Notes under the pieces: model-generated
Database searches by the model: none
Told to the model about the DNA's origin: nothing
What the model saw: only the letters and a program-made list of their open reading frames with translations
Part shown: one piece after another, positions 15,471 through 24,676 of the stretch
How positions within the stretch are numbered: position 1 is the first letter of the stretch
Layout of the letters: each line of letters begins with the position of its first letter
Origin: an uncultured Candidatus Melainabacteria bacterium
GTDB taxonomy: Bacteria > Cyanobacteriota > Vampirovibrionia > Gastranaerophilales > Gastranaerophilaceae
Length of the DNA: 64,000 nt
Direction of reading: 5' to 3'
Assembly: GCA_934691935.1 (NCBI GenBank)
Contig: CAKUTH010000002.1
Span: forward strand, 248,001 to 312,000
Position numbers and translations under genes: made by a program

Positions 15471-15485
15471 ATAGAGTATTATCCA

Positions 15486-18041
15486 TTAAAATTTTTTCAA
15501 TTTTGCATACGCGGCATCCATTGCCTTGACGCCTTGACGTCCAAAGTCGATTGTATACATCAAGCTGTCGCCGATTTGGGTGACTTCTTTGATATGTCCG
15601 ATTCCGAGTTTGTCGTGAAAAACTCTTTCCCCTTCATTAAATATGTATTCAACAGGGGTTGTGTTTTCCATTCGACGTTGGCGTTCTGCTTCTGCTTGTT
15701 GCATTTCGCGTTCTTTTTGTCGTTTTTCTTCAAGCATTCGTTTTATTGCATTATCTTTGAAAAACTCTTTAACTTTTTCGTTATCACGCTCCTTGTTAGC
15801 CTGTGATTTTACTAATATAGTGCGTGAAGGTGTCCTTTGTGGCTGTCTTGAATAATTTGAGTTGCTTGAATAGCTTGAGTTTTGTCGTTGTCTGTCGTTT
15901 TGAGATTTGCCAGTAGCAAGTCCTTTTGTTGGAGCTACAAAGCCTTTGCCAAATCCAGATGAAGGTTTTATGTAACCGTAACTGTCAGATTGAGCAGAGG
16001 AATATGAAAAATCCGATTTTCCTGTTTTTGCTCTCGAAACAGCGTTTTGGAAAGTCGAAGTTCCGCTTGTTGAACCCTCAAATCCTATAGTATTAAGCAA
16101 TTGACGTGGAATTTCTTCCAAAAACCTTGATGGGTTGTAATATTTGTATTCACCCCACATTTGACGGCGTTTTGCAGATGTCAGATAAAGTTTTTCTTCT
16201 GCACGAGTTACCCCAACGTACATAAGACGACGTTCTTCTTCCATTTCTGACGGGATATTGAAAGTCCTTTGGTGTGGAAAAACGCCTTCATCACACCCAG
16301 CAAGAAACACTACAGGAAATTCCAGCCCTTTTGCGGAGTGTAACGTCATAAGGGTTACGTTATTTGTAATATCGTCCATTCCGTCAAGGTCAGATACAAG
16401 TGCAACCTGTTGTAAAAATTCACCAAGTGCATTGTCGGCTTCTTCTGGAACAAATTCACCTGCGACATTCACTAATTCTTGCAAGTTTTCAATATCAGCT
16501 TCACTTTCAGGTGTATTTTGAGATTGCAATTCTGCGAGATAGCCAGTTTTTTCAATAACAAGAGTTACAAAATCCTGCAAGGAATAAGAATCTTTTGCGT
16601 TAACAAATTTCAAAATCAACTCTGAAAAATCTTTCAATTTTGACCTTGTTCTTGGTGGAATTTCGGTTGCATCCTCAATCCTTTGACATGCTGAAAAAAG
16701 ACTTATATCCTCTTTGTCGGCAAAATCAGCCAGATTTTTTACTGTAGTGTCACCGATTGCGCGTTTTGGAACATTTACAATTCTTCGGAAACTTTGTGAA
16801 TCATTAGTGTTGTAAATTAATTTCAAATAAGCAATGATGTCTTTGATTTCCTTACGGTCATAGAATTTTAGACCGCCATATATTCTATATGGAATTCCAG
16901 CACCCATGCAGGCTTCTTCCAATGCACGCGACTGAGAATTTGTGCGGTATAGGATTGCGTATTTGTTATAATCACCACCTGAATCCTGTTTGATTTTGCT
17001 TGCAATAAAGTTCGCTTCGTCAGCTTCATCTTGCGCTTCAAAATAGTCAATTAATTCTCCGTCCCCTTTTTGTGAGTACAAAACTTTGTCGACACGTTCC
17101 GTATTATTTTCAATAATTGCGTTTGCAACGTTTAGGATGTTCGCAGTTGAACGATAGTTTTGTTCAAGTTTGATTAATTTTGTTTTTTTGAAATCTTTTT
17201 GGAAGTTCAAAATGATTGTGTAATCCGCACCACGCCAACTATAAATTGATTGGTCAACATCTCCAACTACGCAAAGCGAACGTTCATCTGGAATATCAGC
17301 TTCCAGATTAGTGTAAAGCATATTGATAAGTTTGTATTGCGCCATGTTGGTGTCCTGAAACTCATCGACCAAAATGTGTTGAAATCTGTCGTAGTACTGC
17401 TTACGTACGTCTTTGCATTGTTCCAAAAGTTTTACCGTAAGCATCAACATATCGTCAAAATCAATTGCATTATTGTTGTTTAGAGAATTTTCGTATTCTT
17501 CGTAAATCGACGCGATTTTTTGAGATTTAAAATCTCTTGCAAAAGTTGCGAATGTATATGCGTCTTGCATTTTGTTTTTTGCGTTAGAAATAACTGTTTT
17601 TACAAGTTTTGGCGCATAAACTTTGTCATCAAGGTTAAGTTTTTTTATCGCCTGCTTGATAACGGCGTTAGAATCTGTTTCATCATATATTGAAAAGTTT
17701 TTATCAAGTTTTTTACCAGATTGAAAACTGTAATTTTCAATATTTTCCCTCAAAATTCTACCGCAAATGCCGTGGAATGTTCCAACCCACATATATTTTA
17801 CAACATTTTCGCCCAAGATATTTCCCAAACGCTCTTTCATTTCTTTTGCAGCTTTGTTTGTAAAAGTTACAGCCAAAATGTTACGAGGTTTTACATTACA
17901 ATATTTTATTAAATAAGCAATTCTTGAAGTAAGTAATTTTGTTTTTCCACTACCTGCTCCAGCCAAAACCAATAATGGTCCTTGCACTGTTTCTACTGCT
18001 TCTCTCTGTTCTTTGTTAAGATTATCCAATATATTTTCCAT
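15486..18041 (-). CDS. pcrA: ATP-dependent DNA helicase UvrD/PcrA
   Basis: An 851-residue superfamily 1A helicase for repair and replication restart. Motifs in order are QREAVETV (Q motif), LAGAGSGKT (Walker A), TFTNKAA (Ia), ILVDEFQDTN (II), VGDVDQSIYSWRGA (III), QNYRST (IV), LMTLHSAKGLEFPVVF (V) and VGVTRAEEKLYLT (VI). A Ser/Gln-rich linker (about residues 670-770) leads to a C-terminal Tudor-like domain (GERVFHDKLGIGHIKEV). The start MENILDNLNKEQREAV follows AGGGAA. The family call is secure. Confidence 0.95.
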   Translation of the reverse strand: MENILDNLNKEQREAVETVQGPLLVLAGAGSGKTKLLTSRIAYLIKYCNVKPRNILAVTFTNKAAKEMKERLGNILGENVVKYMWVGTFHGICGRILRENIENYSFQSGKKLDKNFSIYDETDSNAVIKQAIKKLNLDDKVYAPKLVKTVISNAKNKMQDAYTFATFARDFKSQKIASIYEEYENSLNNNNAIDFDDMLMLTVKLLEQCKDVRKQYYDRFQHILVDEFQDTNMAQYKLINMLYTNLEADIPDERSLCVVGDVDQSIYSWRGADYTIILNFQKDFKKTKLIKLEQNYRSTANILNVANAIIENNTERVDKVLYSQKGDGELIDYFEAQDEADEANFIASKIKQDSGGDYNKYAILYRTNSQSRALEEACMGAGIPYRIYGGLKFYDRKEIKDIIAYLKLIYNTNDSQSFRRIVNVPKRAIGDTTVKNLADFADKEDISLFSACQRIEDATEIPPRTRSKLKDFSELILKFVNAKDSYSLQDFVTLVIEKTGYLAELQSQNTPESEADIENLQELVNVAGEFVPEEADNALGEFLQQVALVSDLDGMDDITNNVTLMTLHSAKGLEFPVVFLAGCDEGVFPHQRTFNIPSEMEEERRLMYVGVTRAEEKLYLTSAKRRQMWGEYKYYNPSRFLEEIPRQLLNTIGFEGSTSGTSTFQNAVSRAKTGKSDFSYSSAQSDSYGYIKPSSGFGKGFVAPTKGLATGKSQNDRQRQNSSYSSNSNYSRQPQRTPSRTILVKSQANKERDNEKVKEFFKDNAIKRMLEEKRQKEREMQQAEAERQRRMENTTPVEYIFNEGERVFHDKLGIGHIKEVTQIGDSLMYTIDFGRQGVKAMDAAYAKLKKF

Positions 18042-18122
18042 TTCCCTATTCCCAAAATCAAATTTTTGTGATATAATCAGCATAAACAAAAAATGTACAG
18101 ATTGCAATCAGAAAGTAGGAAA

Positions 18123-18725
18123 ATGGTGAAAACTGATATGACAAAAATATTTATGGGTTCAGATGACGAAAATAAAGAAAAACAAAGTTCTATAGTAGTA
18201 CCGATTGATGAAGATATGGATACTGTTTCGTCAAATTCACCTGATACGGTAGATGAGCTTGCAATGGAGTTGGCTACAATCCAACAATCTGCAAAACGTA
18301 TTGCTATTATTGGTAGCCGTAATCTTCCTATTACTCACCAACAAATGATTGAAACTTTGTCAACTGCACTTGTTATGCAGGGTAATACAATTATTACATC
18401 TGGTGGTTCGTCAGGTACTAACGCTGCTGCAATTAGAGGTGCAATGAAAGCTAATCCTGATAAGTTGAGAGTTATTTTGCCACAAACGATTGGTCAACAA
18501 CCGTCAGATGTTCAAAATCAACTTATTGGCGTTCCAAATATCATTGAGCACCCTGACAGAGCAATGATGACATTGGCTGACGCATCAAGAGTTTGCAACA
18601 GAGAAATTATTGATGACTGCAACCAGTTAATCTGTTTCTTATCTCATACAAGTAAAACTTTGCATAATGCCGTTCAGTATGCTGAAGAAGGTCACAAAGT
18701 TATTACTGTATTCTATTTAGATTAA
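18123..18725 (+). CDS. Single-domain DprA/Smf-like (Rossmann) protein
   Basis: A 200-residue protein whose main part (residues about 50-200) is a DprA/LOG-type Rossmann fold: RIAIIGSRNLPITHQQM, IITSGGSSGTNAAAIRGAM, then a C-terminal NQLICFLSHTSKTLHNAV. DprA normally loads RecA on single-stranded DNA during transformation. This short version without the winged helix resembles proteins named DNA recombination-mediator protein A in cyanobacteria. The first 45 residues are acidic and low-complexity. The start ATG follows AGGA and diverges from pcrA. Function in recombination is inferred. Confidence 0.72.
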   Translation: MVKTDMTKIFMGSDDENKEKQSSIVVPIDEDMDTVSSNSPDTVDELAMELATIQQSAKRIAIIGSRNLPITHQQMIETLSTALVMQGNTIITSGGSSGTNAAAIRGAMKANPDKLRVILPQTIGQQPSDVQNQLIGVPNIIEHPDRAMMTLADASRVCNREIIDDCNQLICFLSHTSKTLHNAVQYAEEGHKVITVFYLD

Positions 18726-18801
18726 TATAAAGTGAAAGGTTGAACGTGAAAAGTGAAAAGACCATTGTTATGATGATCTTTCGGTTTTGCACTCAAAAAA
18801 A

Positions 18802-19965
18802 ATGACTGAAAATTTAAAAAAACTTACAGGTAAATTTGGGTATGAGCCGATTGCAAAGCATTTGGTGAATGATTGCGATACAGAACTTTTCAAAGAGCTT
18901 GTCGAAAGCGATAGCTTTTTGTTTGATTTTGTAAAACAAAATGTGGCGCAACGCATAGATGCACAGGTTAATGAAAATAATTACAAAAATCTTATAGAAT
19001 TTTTAAAATTTTATTCACCGTCTTATGAAGATGTCATTGTGTCTGCACTTGTAAAATATGCCAATGAAGATTTGACTGACTTGATGTTGGAAAAATTTGA
19101 AAACGGCACGGATGATGAAAAAACTTATATCGCAAAATATTTTGCAAAAATTCAAGACCCTTTGGCTTACGAATTTTTGAAAAAAAACAGTTATTCAGAA
19201 AATGAATTTTTGGCACAGAATTGCGCTACTACTCTTGGACAATGGCATGATGAAGCGAGTTACAATTTTGCAATAGAAAAATTGAAAGACGAAGATGATT
19301 TTGAAAAATTATCAGCAGTGAAATTTTTGGTTGCTTATGGTGACAAAAAAGCTGTTCCGATGATAATTGATGCGATGAAAGATTCGGCAATGTCTGAAAA
19401 TATCGCTGGAGAAATTCCGTATCTTGAAGATATTTTCAGCCTTATGAGTGAAAATTTTCAAGACGCATTATTGATGTTGAATTATATAATTAACGCTCTT
19501 GGTGAGATTTTGCCGTTGGCGGTGGTTCTTGATTTCGAACTATTTGAGGTTTTTGAACAGCTTATAAACAAGTCCGAAGATAGCAAGGTCGCTGTTGTTT
19601 TGATAAATGCAAAGGAAAAATTCGAAACGCTTACAGAAAACGATGAATATATTTTTGATGAGGACAAAGAAACTAAAAACGAAATTTTTGACATCAAAAA
19701 ACTTCTGGAAAGTTTAAATAAAAAAGAGCTTGAAAAATCGTTGAATGAAGAATTGAAAGAAAATAGTCCGTTTGTGTTTACTGCATTGGATTTTTCAACC
19801 GATGTTTTGGCAATTCGTGAGCTTTTGAAATCAAATAATCAGACCGTAATTTTAAAAACAGTTGAAGTATTAAAAAAATTAGGTTACCTTGACGAAAACA
19901 CCAAAACTATAGCACTTTTGAAGGTTACTGACATAAATATTAAGTCGATAATCAGGGCATTGTAA
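18802..19965 (+). CDS. HEAT-repeat-like scaffold protein
   Basis: A 387-residue acidic, alpha-helical protein with repeated HEAT/PBS-lyase-type helix pairs. Examples are DDEKTYIAKYFAKIQDPLAY, NEFLAQNCATTLGQWHD and KLSAVKFLVAYGDKKAVPMI (about residues 115-195). No catalytic motif is seen. Such proteins usually hold other proteins together. It starts 76 nt after the DprA-like gene on the same strand; the ATG is preferred to a TTG 15 nt upstream. The partner is unknown. Confidence 0.65.
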   Translation: MTENLKKLTGKFGYEPIAKHLVNDCDTELFKELVESDSFLFDFVKQNVAQRIDAQVNENNYKNLIEFLKFYSPSYEDVIVSALVKYANEDLTDLMLEKFENGTDDEKTYIAKYFAKIQDPLAYEFLKKNSYSENEFLAQNCATTLGQWHDEASYNFAIEKLKDEDDFEKLSAVKFLVAYGDKKAVPMIIDAMKDSAMSENIAGEIPYLEDIFSLMSENFQDALLMLNYIINALGEILPLAVVLDFELFEVFEQLINKSEDSKVAVVLINAKEKFETLTENDEYIFDEDKETKNEIFDIKKLLESLNKKELEKSLNEELKENSPFVFTALDFSTDVLAIRELLKSNNQTVILKTVEVLKKLGYLDENTKTIALLKVTDINIKSIIRAL

Positions 19966-20032
19966 AGATTGGTTTGTTAGTAAAAAGATAAATTTACTTG
20001 AAAAATCTCAACAAATATGTAATAATAAGAAT

Positions 20033-20140
20033 ATGGATATAGAACACGGAGTAAATGAGATGGAAGATTTAAAAGATTTGAACATGTTTGAAAACCCTTG
20101 CGCTACAAGGGATAGAGCCCAATTGGGGGGGGGGCTTTAA
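20033..20140 (+). CDS. Leader ORF in front of prepilin gene 1, ending in a G-run
   Basis: A 35-codon frame starting MDIEHGVNEMEDLKDLNMFE and running into ten G residues (20125-20134), after which it meets TAA in this register. An almost identical ORF precedes prepilin gene 2 at 27088; three of the few differences leave the amino acid or reading frame unchanged. A promoter (TTGAAA 19998-20003, AATAAT 20021-20026) places the start of transcription at or next to the ATG. With 11 or 8 G the frame would continue into the prepilin. It is probably the true N-terminus of a slippage-controlled gene. Confidence 0.6.
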   Translation: MDIEHGVNEMEDLKDLNMFENPCATRDRAQLGGGL

Positions 20141-20928
20141 GCTCTAACGTAAGTAAGTTAGGAAGTAAGGAAGTAAGGAAGATTTGTTATCTTGAGCGAA
20201 GCGGAAGGAGAAAGGTAGCCTTTACATTAGCAGAGGTTCTCATCACCCTCGGTATCATCGGTGTTGTGGCGGCGTTGACGATACCTAACGTAATCCAACA
20301 CTATAAAAAGCAAGAAGTTGTTGCGAGATTAAAATCCGCAGAAAGCATTTTCAGTCAAATGCTATATTTTTCGGTCGCCGAAAATGGAGATCCGCAAAAC
20401 TGGGATTTAGCAGAACATGAAGGGGCTTTAAGCCAGGCAACTTCAAGGGAAGAAATTGCTACAAGAATAACTGAGAAATATTTTTTACCTTATTTAAAAG
20501 CTAAAAAATATTATGGATATACTTCATTAGAACAAGCAGGTTATCCTGTATACCCGAGAGTTGATGGCTCTTTGCAAGAGTATAATTTGAATTATAAAAA
20601 TTGGAAAGCTTGTATTATTGAGCTATCTAACGGAATGACAGTTTTTTTAAGCCCTGATAACACGGCAGCTGACGAGAATGGAATATCTTATTATTTTGGG
20701 TTTTTGCTGTATATAGATATCAACGGCAAAAAAGGTCCAAATGTATGGGGACGCGATATGTTTTTGGCAAATATTGATACCAAAAAAGGAAAATTTGTTT
20801 GGCCAGGTTCTACTGCTAGTAGAAACTATTTGAAAAATGCTTGTGGTGGAGATAGAGTTACGCGTTGCGGAACTTTGATTTGGCAAGACGGTTATGAAAT
20901 CAAGGATGATTATCCTGTAAGGTTGTAA
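20116..20928 (+). CDS. Type IV prepilin-like protein 1, no canonical start in its own frame
   Basis: The open frame encodes a prepilin: RRKVA|FTLAEVLITLG with mature F at 20221, a hydrophobic helix, and a globular C-terminal part with Gly/Trp-rich motifs (GPNVWGRDMF) and a Cys pair (CGGDRVTRCG). Between the upstream TAG (20113) and the prepilin signature there is no ATG, GTG or TTG in frame. The first GTG (20266) lies inside the membrane helix and would remove the peptidase site. Expression as a secreted pilin therefore seems to need a one-base gain in the G-run, ribosomal -1 shifting or polymerase slippage from the leader ORF. Confidence 0.75.
   Translation, partial: SPIGGGALSSNVSKLGSKEVRKICYLERSGRRKVAFTLAEVLITLGIIGVVAALTIPNVIQHYKKQEVVARLKSAESIFSQMLYFSVAENGDPQNWDLAEHEGALSQATSREEIATRITEKYFLPYLKAKKYYGYTSLEQAGYPVYPRVDGSLQEYNLNYKNWKACIIELSNGMTVFLSPDNTAADENGISYYFGFLLYIDINGKKGPNVWGRDMFLANIDTKKGKFVWPGSTASRNYLKNACGGDRVTRCGTLIWQDGYEIKDDYPVRL
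20125..20134 (+). repeat. G10 homopolymer, possible phase-variation tract (locus 1)
   Basis: Ten consecutive G lie between the leader ORF and the prepilin frame. At this length the two frames are out of register; one more G joins them. Confidence 0.7.
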
Positions 20929-21353
20929 GGAGTAAGTAAGAGGATACTAGGATACTAAGGCACTAAGGCACTAAGGAGTTTACGTAAGGAAGTAAGTCCG
21001 TAAGGAAGTAAGTAAGTTAGTAAGAATTGATTTCTTCCACAATGGGGGCGGAAATTTTTTTGTCATGCTGAATTTATTTCAGCATCTCAAAGTAATGAGA
21101 TCTTTCGCTCCGCTCAAGATGACAAATCTTACTTACTTTTCAGTTTCGTTGTTGGGCTAGAAAGCCCAACCTACAGCTTACTTCCTTACCTACTAAATTT
21201 ACCCCTCACCTGCATTTGTAATGCTCGCTCCGCATCGCATACAACTGCGTCCTCTCCCGCAAGGGGCGAGGAAAAATCTTACTAACTTACTTACCTACTT
21301 ACTTACTTACGTAAAATCCCTAGTGCCTTAGAGCCTTAGTATCTTAGTATCTC
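20929..21353. repeat. Mosaic inverted-repeat element after prepilin gene 1
   Basis: About 425 bp with terminal inverted repeats of about 85-100 bp. The left arm has GGATACTAAGG, GGCACTAAGG and GTAAGTAAG units (20929-21035); the right arm has the complementary units (21270-21353). Inside are three further palindromes: a GTCATGCTGAA...ATGACAA cloverleaf-like unit (21060-21125), a perfect GTTGGGCT-AGAA-AGCCCAAC stem-loop (21151-21170), and a CCCCTCACC...GGGGCGAGG unit (21201-21271). No transposase is present. The arms begin at the prepilin stop codon. Confidence 0.85.
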
Positions 21354-21408
21354 TATATAAAAACATGTTTATGTTATACTTAAAAGGTAGATTAGATTGA
21401 GAGGAATT

Positions 21409-22740
21409 ATGTTAGACAATTTAGTAACCAATTACGGCATGATTATATCAGGCGCAATTCTTTTGATTGCCTATATTTTCATTGCCTCTGAAAAAATTCA
21501 AAAATCTGTTGTTGCACTTTTTGGTGCATCACTAACGTTACTTCTCGGGCTTTTGCCATTCCATGGACATTATGATCAGGAGTTGGGAAAATATATCCGC
21601 GGAGTATTTGACTATGTAGAATTTGAAGTTATCTTTTTGCTTATTGGTATGATGATTATTGTTCATATCGCGAGCAGAAGTGGCGTTTTTAAGTGGATTG
21701 CATTGCAAATTTTGAAAGCCACAAAAGGTCACCCAAAACTAGTTTTATTTGCTTTGGCAACATTTACTGCCGTTGCATCTGCGTTTTTGGATAACGTAAC
21801 TACTGTTGTTTTGATTATGCCAGTAACCTTTGTTATTGCAAAAGAATTCGACACAGATCCGATTCCGTTTTTGATTACAGAGGTTCTTGCATCAAACATT
21901 GGTGGTACAGCTACACTTATTGGTGATCCGCCAAATATTATCATTGGTGCAAAAGCTGGTTTGAGCTTTATGGACTTTGTAAACGAACTGACTGGTGTTA
22001 TTGCCGTTATTTTCTTGATAACTGTAGGTATTTTAATCTTTTTGTTCAGAAAAGGCTTGAAAGCTACTAAGGAAAAAATGGAACACATTGCAAACCTTGA
22101 TAACTCAAAAACTATTGTGGACAAAAACTTGATGATTCGTTCAATGGCGACATTGGCACTTGTAATTCTAGGGTTTGTAACTCACGATGTTACAGGTATT
22201 CCAGCTTATGCTTTTGCTGTTGCTGGCGCATCATTCTTGCTTTTGTTTGAAAAACCAAAAGAAATTTATAGAGATGTTGAATGGCTTACAATATTTTTCT
22301 TTATCGGCTTGTTCATCATTATTGGTGGATTTGAAGCCAACGGTGGCATTGGATTTTTGGCGGACAAACTTATCCAGCTTACACACGGTAGTTTGCAGGT
22401 TGCAACTATGTTTATTTTGTGGGGTTCAGGGATTTTGTCAGGTATAATCGACAACATTCCGTACACAGCGACTATGGCTCCTTTGATTGCTCAGGTTCAA
22501 CATACATTACCATACGCAGGTCCAGGACATCATCCATTGTGGTGGGCATTGTCATTAGGTGCTTGCTTGGGTGGAAACCTTACAATTATCGGTGCTGCTG
22601 CAAACGTTATTGTTAGTGAAACAGCTACAACTAAAGGACATCCAATTTCATTTATGAGATTTATGAAATATGGTGCACTTGCGACATTTGTATCACTTAC
22701 AATAAGTTCAATTTATCTTTATATTAGATATTTGCATTAG
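21409..22740 (+). CDS. ArsB/NhaD-type (ion transporter superfamily) permease
   Basis: A 443-residue inner-membrane protein with about 11-12 hydrophobic segments. It shows signature pairs of the ion transporter superfamily: AFLDNVTTVVLIMPVT and NIGGTATLIGDPPNIIIG in the first half, and DNIPYTATMAPL and LGACLGGNLTIIGAAANVI in the second. Substrates in this group include arsenite, sodium/proton and organic anions; the sequence does not decide between them. The ATG follows GAGAGGAATT. It ends at a clear terminator and is flanked upstream by the mosaic repeat. Confidence 0.85.
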   Translation: MLDNLVTNYGMIISGAILLIAYIFIASEKIQKSVVALFGASLTLLLGLLPFHGHYDQELGKYIRGVFDYVEFEVIFLLIGMMIIVHIASRSGVFKWIALQILKATKGHPKLVLFALATFTAVASAFLDNVTTVVLIMPVTFVIAKEFDTDPIPFLITEVLASNIGGTATLIGDPPNIIIGAKAGLSFMDFVNELTGVIAVIFLITVGILIFLFRKGLKATKEKMEHIANLDNSKTIVDKNLMIRSMATLALVILGFVTHDVTGIPAYAFAVAGASFLLLFEKPKEIYRDVEWLTIFFFIGLFIIIGGFEANGGIGFLADKLIQLTHGSLQVATMFILWGSGILSGIIDNIPYTATMAPLIAQVQHTLPYAGPGHHPLWWALSLGACLGGNLTIIGAAANVIVSETATTKGHPISFMRFMKYGALATFVSLTISSIYLYIRYLH

Positions 22741-22763
22741 TTTGTAGTCGATTTTTATGAGAG

Positions 22764-22790
22764 GGCGGATTTTTTAAATCCGCCTTTTTT
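22764..22790 (+). terminator. Terminator after the ArsB/NhaD-type permease
   Basis: A GGCGGATTT/AAATCCGCC 9-bp stem with a 3-nt loop is followed by six T. Confidence 0.9.
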
Positions 22791-22891
22791 AATTTTTTCT
22801 TTACATTATTTAACTTATTTACATCAAGTTGTTATAGTTGTATTATTATAGATATAGTAATAGTAGATTAAGTATTTTACAGGTAAATAAA

Positions 22892-24211
22892 TTGACAGAT
22901 AAATATTTTATAAAAGGTGGTACACCTTTAAGAGGTGAAGTTTCAATAGGTGGAGCAAAAAATTCAGTTTTAAAATTAATGGCAGCTGCACTATTGGCGA
23001 AAGGTGAAACAAAGATTTATAACGTTCCTGATTTGACGGACGTTGAGATTATGCTCAATGTAATTGCGCAGTTGGGTGCGAAAACAAATTATGATAAAGT
23101 TGAAAAATCTGTAACTATTGACGCAACAGATTTGACAAGCGTAACTGCAAAATATGAACTCGTTAGTAAAATGAGAGCGTCTTTTATTGTATTGGGGGCT
23201 TTGGTTTCCAGATGTAAAGAAGCTATTGTGGCACTTCCTGGTGGCTGTGCAATTGGTGAAAGACGAGTTGATTTTCACATAAAAGGGTTAGAGGCACTTG
23301 GAGCAAAAATAAAAATTGAAAACGGATACGTGCATGCAAAGGCCTCAAAATTGGTAGGAACAGATATTTATCTTGATATTCCGTCTGTTGGTGCAACAGA
23401 AAATCTTATGCTTGCATCAATTTTGGCAGAGGGTTCTACTAGAATTCAAAATGCAGCGCAAGAACCAGAAATTGTTGACTTGGCAAACTTCTTGAACACT
23501 ATGGGTGCAGATGTTAATGGCGCTGGTACATCAGAAATCGTTATCAATGGCGTAAAACAAGATGATTTGCACGCAATTGAATACACTACAATTCCTGATA
23601 GAATTGAGGCAGGTACATTTATGTCGGCGATTATTGCGACAAGAGGTAAAGCTATTATAAAAAATGTATTCCCTGCGCATTTGACATTCTTTACGGACAA
23701 GTTGTTGAAAATGGGTGCAAATATCAAACTTATTGAGCCGAATTCATTGGAAGTTTCTTGCCGAAACAGATTGAATTCAATAAACTTTGTAACTCAACCA
23801 TATCCAGGGTTTCCAACAGATTTGCAATCAATGGCGATGACACTTTTGACAACGGCTAACGGCGTTGGAATCATCACAGAGAGTTTGTATGAAAATAGAT
23901 TTATGCAAGTTCCTGAACTTCGCAGAATGGGTGCAGATATTCACCAAGACAGAAATCACGCGATTATTAAAGGTGTTAAAAAGCTCACAGGTGCAACACT
24001 TTGTGCAAGCGATTTGAGAGCGGGAGCGTCTTTGGTTGTTGCAGGTTTGATGGCAGATGGAAATTCTACTATTGAAAACTTACATCATATAGATAGAGGA
24101 TACGAAAATTTTGAAAGTAAGTTAAGATTGTTAGGAGCGAAGATAGAAAGAAAAAATGTCGAAGATATTCAATCTCCTATCGAACCTAAAATTACGGAGG
24201 GCTTACTTTAA
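22892..24211 (+). CDS. murA: UDP-N-acetylglucosamine 1-carboxyvinyltransferase (MurA)
   Basis: A 439-residue enzyme that catalyses the first committed step of peptidoglycan synthesis. It has IGGAKNSVLKLMAAAL near the start, the active-site Cys in LPGGCAIGERRVD (about residue 117), NAAQEPEIVDLANFL, TIPDRIEAGTF and DLRAGASLVVAGL near the end. The TTG at 22892 is chosen as start because MTDKYFIKGGTPL aligns with the normal MurA N-terminus and AGGT lies 7 nt upstream. The stop shares one base with the next start codon, so the two are coupled. Confidence 0.95.
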   Translation: MTDKYFIKGGTPLRGEVSIGGAKNSVLKLMAAALLAKGETKIYNVPDLTDVEIMLNVIAQLGAKTNYDKVEKSVTIDATDLTSVTAKYELVSKMRASFIVLGALVSRCKEAIVALPGGCAIGERRVDFHIKGLEALGAKIKIENGYVHAKASKLVGTDIYLDIPSVGATENLMLASILAEGSTRIQNAAQEPEIVDLANFLNTMGADVNGAGTSEIVINGVKQDDLHAIEYTTIPDRIEAGTFMSAIIATRGKAIIKNVFPAHLTFFTDKLLKMGANIKLIEPNSLEVSCRNRLNSINFVTQPYPGFPTDLQSMAMTLLTTANGVGIITESLYENRFMQVPELRRMGADIHQDRNHAIIKGVKKLTGATLCASDLRAGASLVVAGLMADGNSTIENLHHIDRGYENFESKLRLLGAKIERKNVEDIQSPIEPKITEGLL

Positions 24212-24552
24212 TGTCACCTGCATATAAGCGTTGGTATGATTACGATCCATTATTGTTAGAAGTTATTGAACTTCTAAAAAATTACCAAACAGAATTAAGA
24301 GCTCAGGCAGAAATATTTTTGCAAAAAATTGAGGAGAAAGTTTCAAAAGAAACTGTCGATAAATTTTATGCAATGGTTAAACCTGTAAATGCTAATAATC
24401 GTTGGTATGACAAAGACCCTGTAATATCAAAAACGGTTGAAATTTTGAGAATAGTTCCGCCAGAAGCTCAAAAAATATGCGCACAAAATTTTATTAGAAC
24501 CTTAAAAGAAATGGGAATTGAATATACTCCAAAAACTGATGTTAATGCTTAA
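24211..24552 (+). CDS. Small protein with two RWYDxDP repeats, coupled to murA
   Basis: A 113-residue soluble protein made of two related halves: KRWYDYDPLLLEVIELLKNY (residues 6-25) and NRWYDKDPVISKTVEILRIV (about 63-82), each followed by a helix with Ala/Gln/Phe. I do not recognise a named family. The start overlaps the murA stop by one base, so it is almost certainly made with MurA. A role near cell-wall synthesis is suggested by context alone. Confidence 0.7.
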   Translation: MSPAYKRWYDYDPLLLEVIELLKNYQTELRAQAEIFLQKIEEKVSKETVDKFYAMVKPVNANNRWYDKDPVISKTVEILRIVPPEAQKICAQNFIRTLKEMGIEYTPKTDVNA

Positions 24553-24676
24553 GCAGTTGGGTTAGAAAAATTCGTACAGAATTTGTTGTTGTGCGTTCTA
24601 TGTTATATGAAAGTGTCGATTGATATTTTAAGCTGATAAAAGGCTTTTGATATAATTGCACCAAAAGGTTGGTTTT

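Noticed and set aside
20125..20134. Treating the G10 run purely as a sequencing error
   Set aside because: It cannot be excluded, but a second locus with the same leader is in the same register, so I keep it as a finding with this caveat.
20929..21353. CRISPR array in the ACTAAGG/TAAG repeats
   Set aside because: Units are 4-10 nt, irregular and arranged as inverted arms. There are no unique spacers of constant length and no cas genes.
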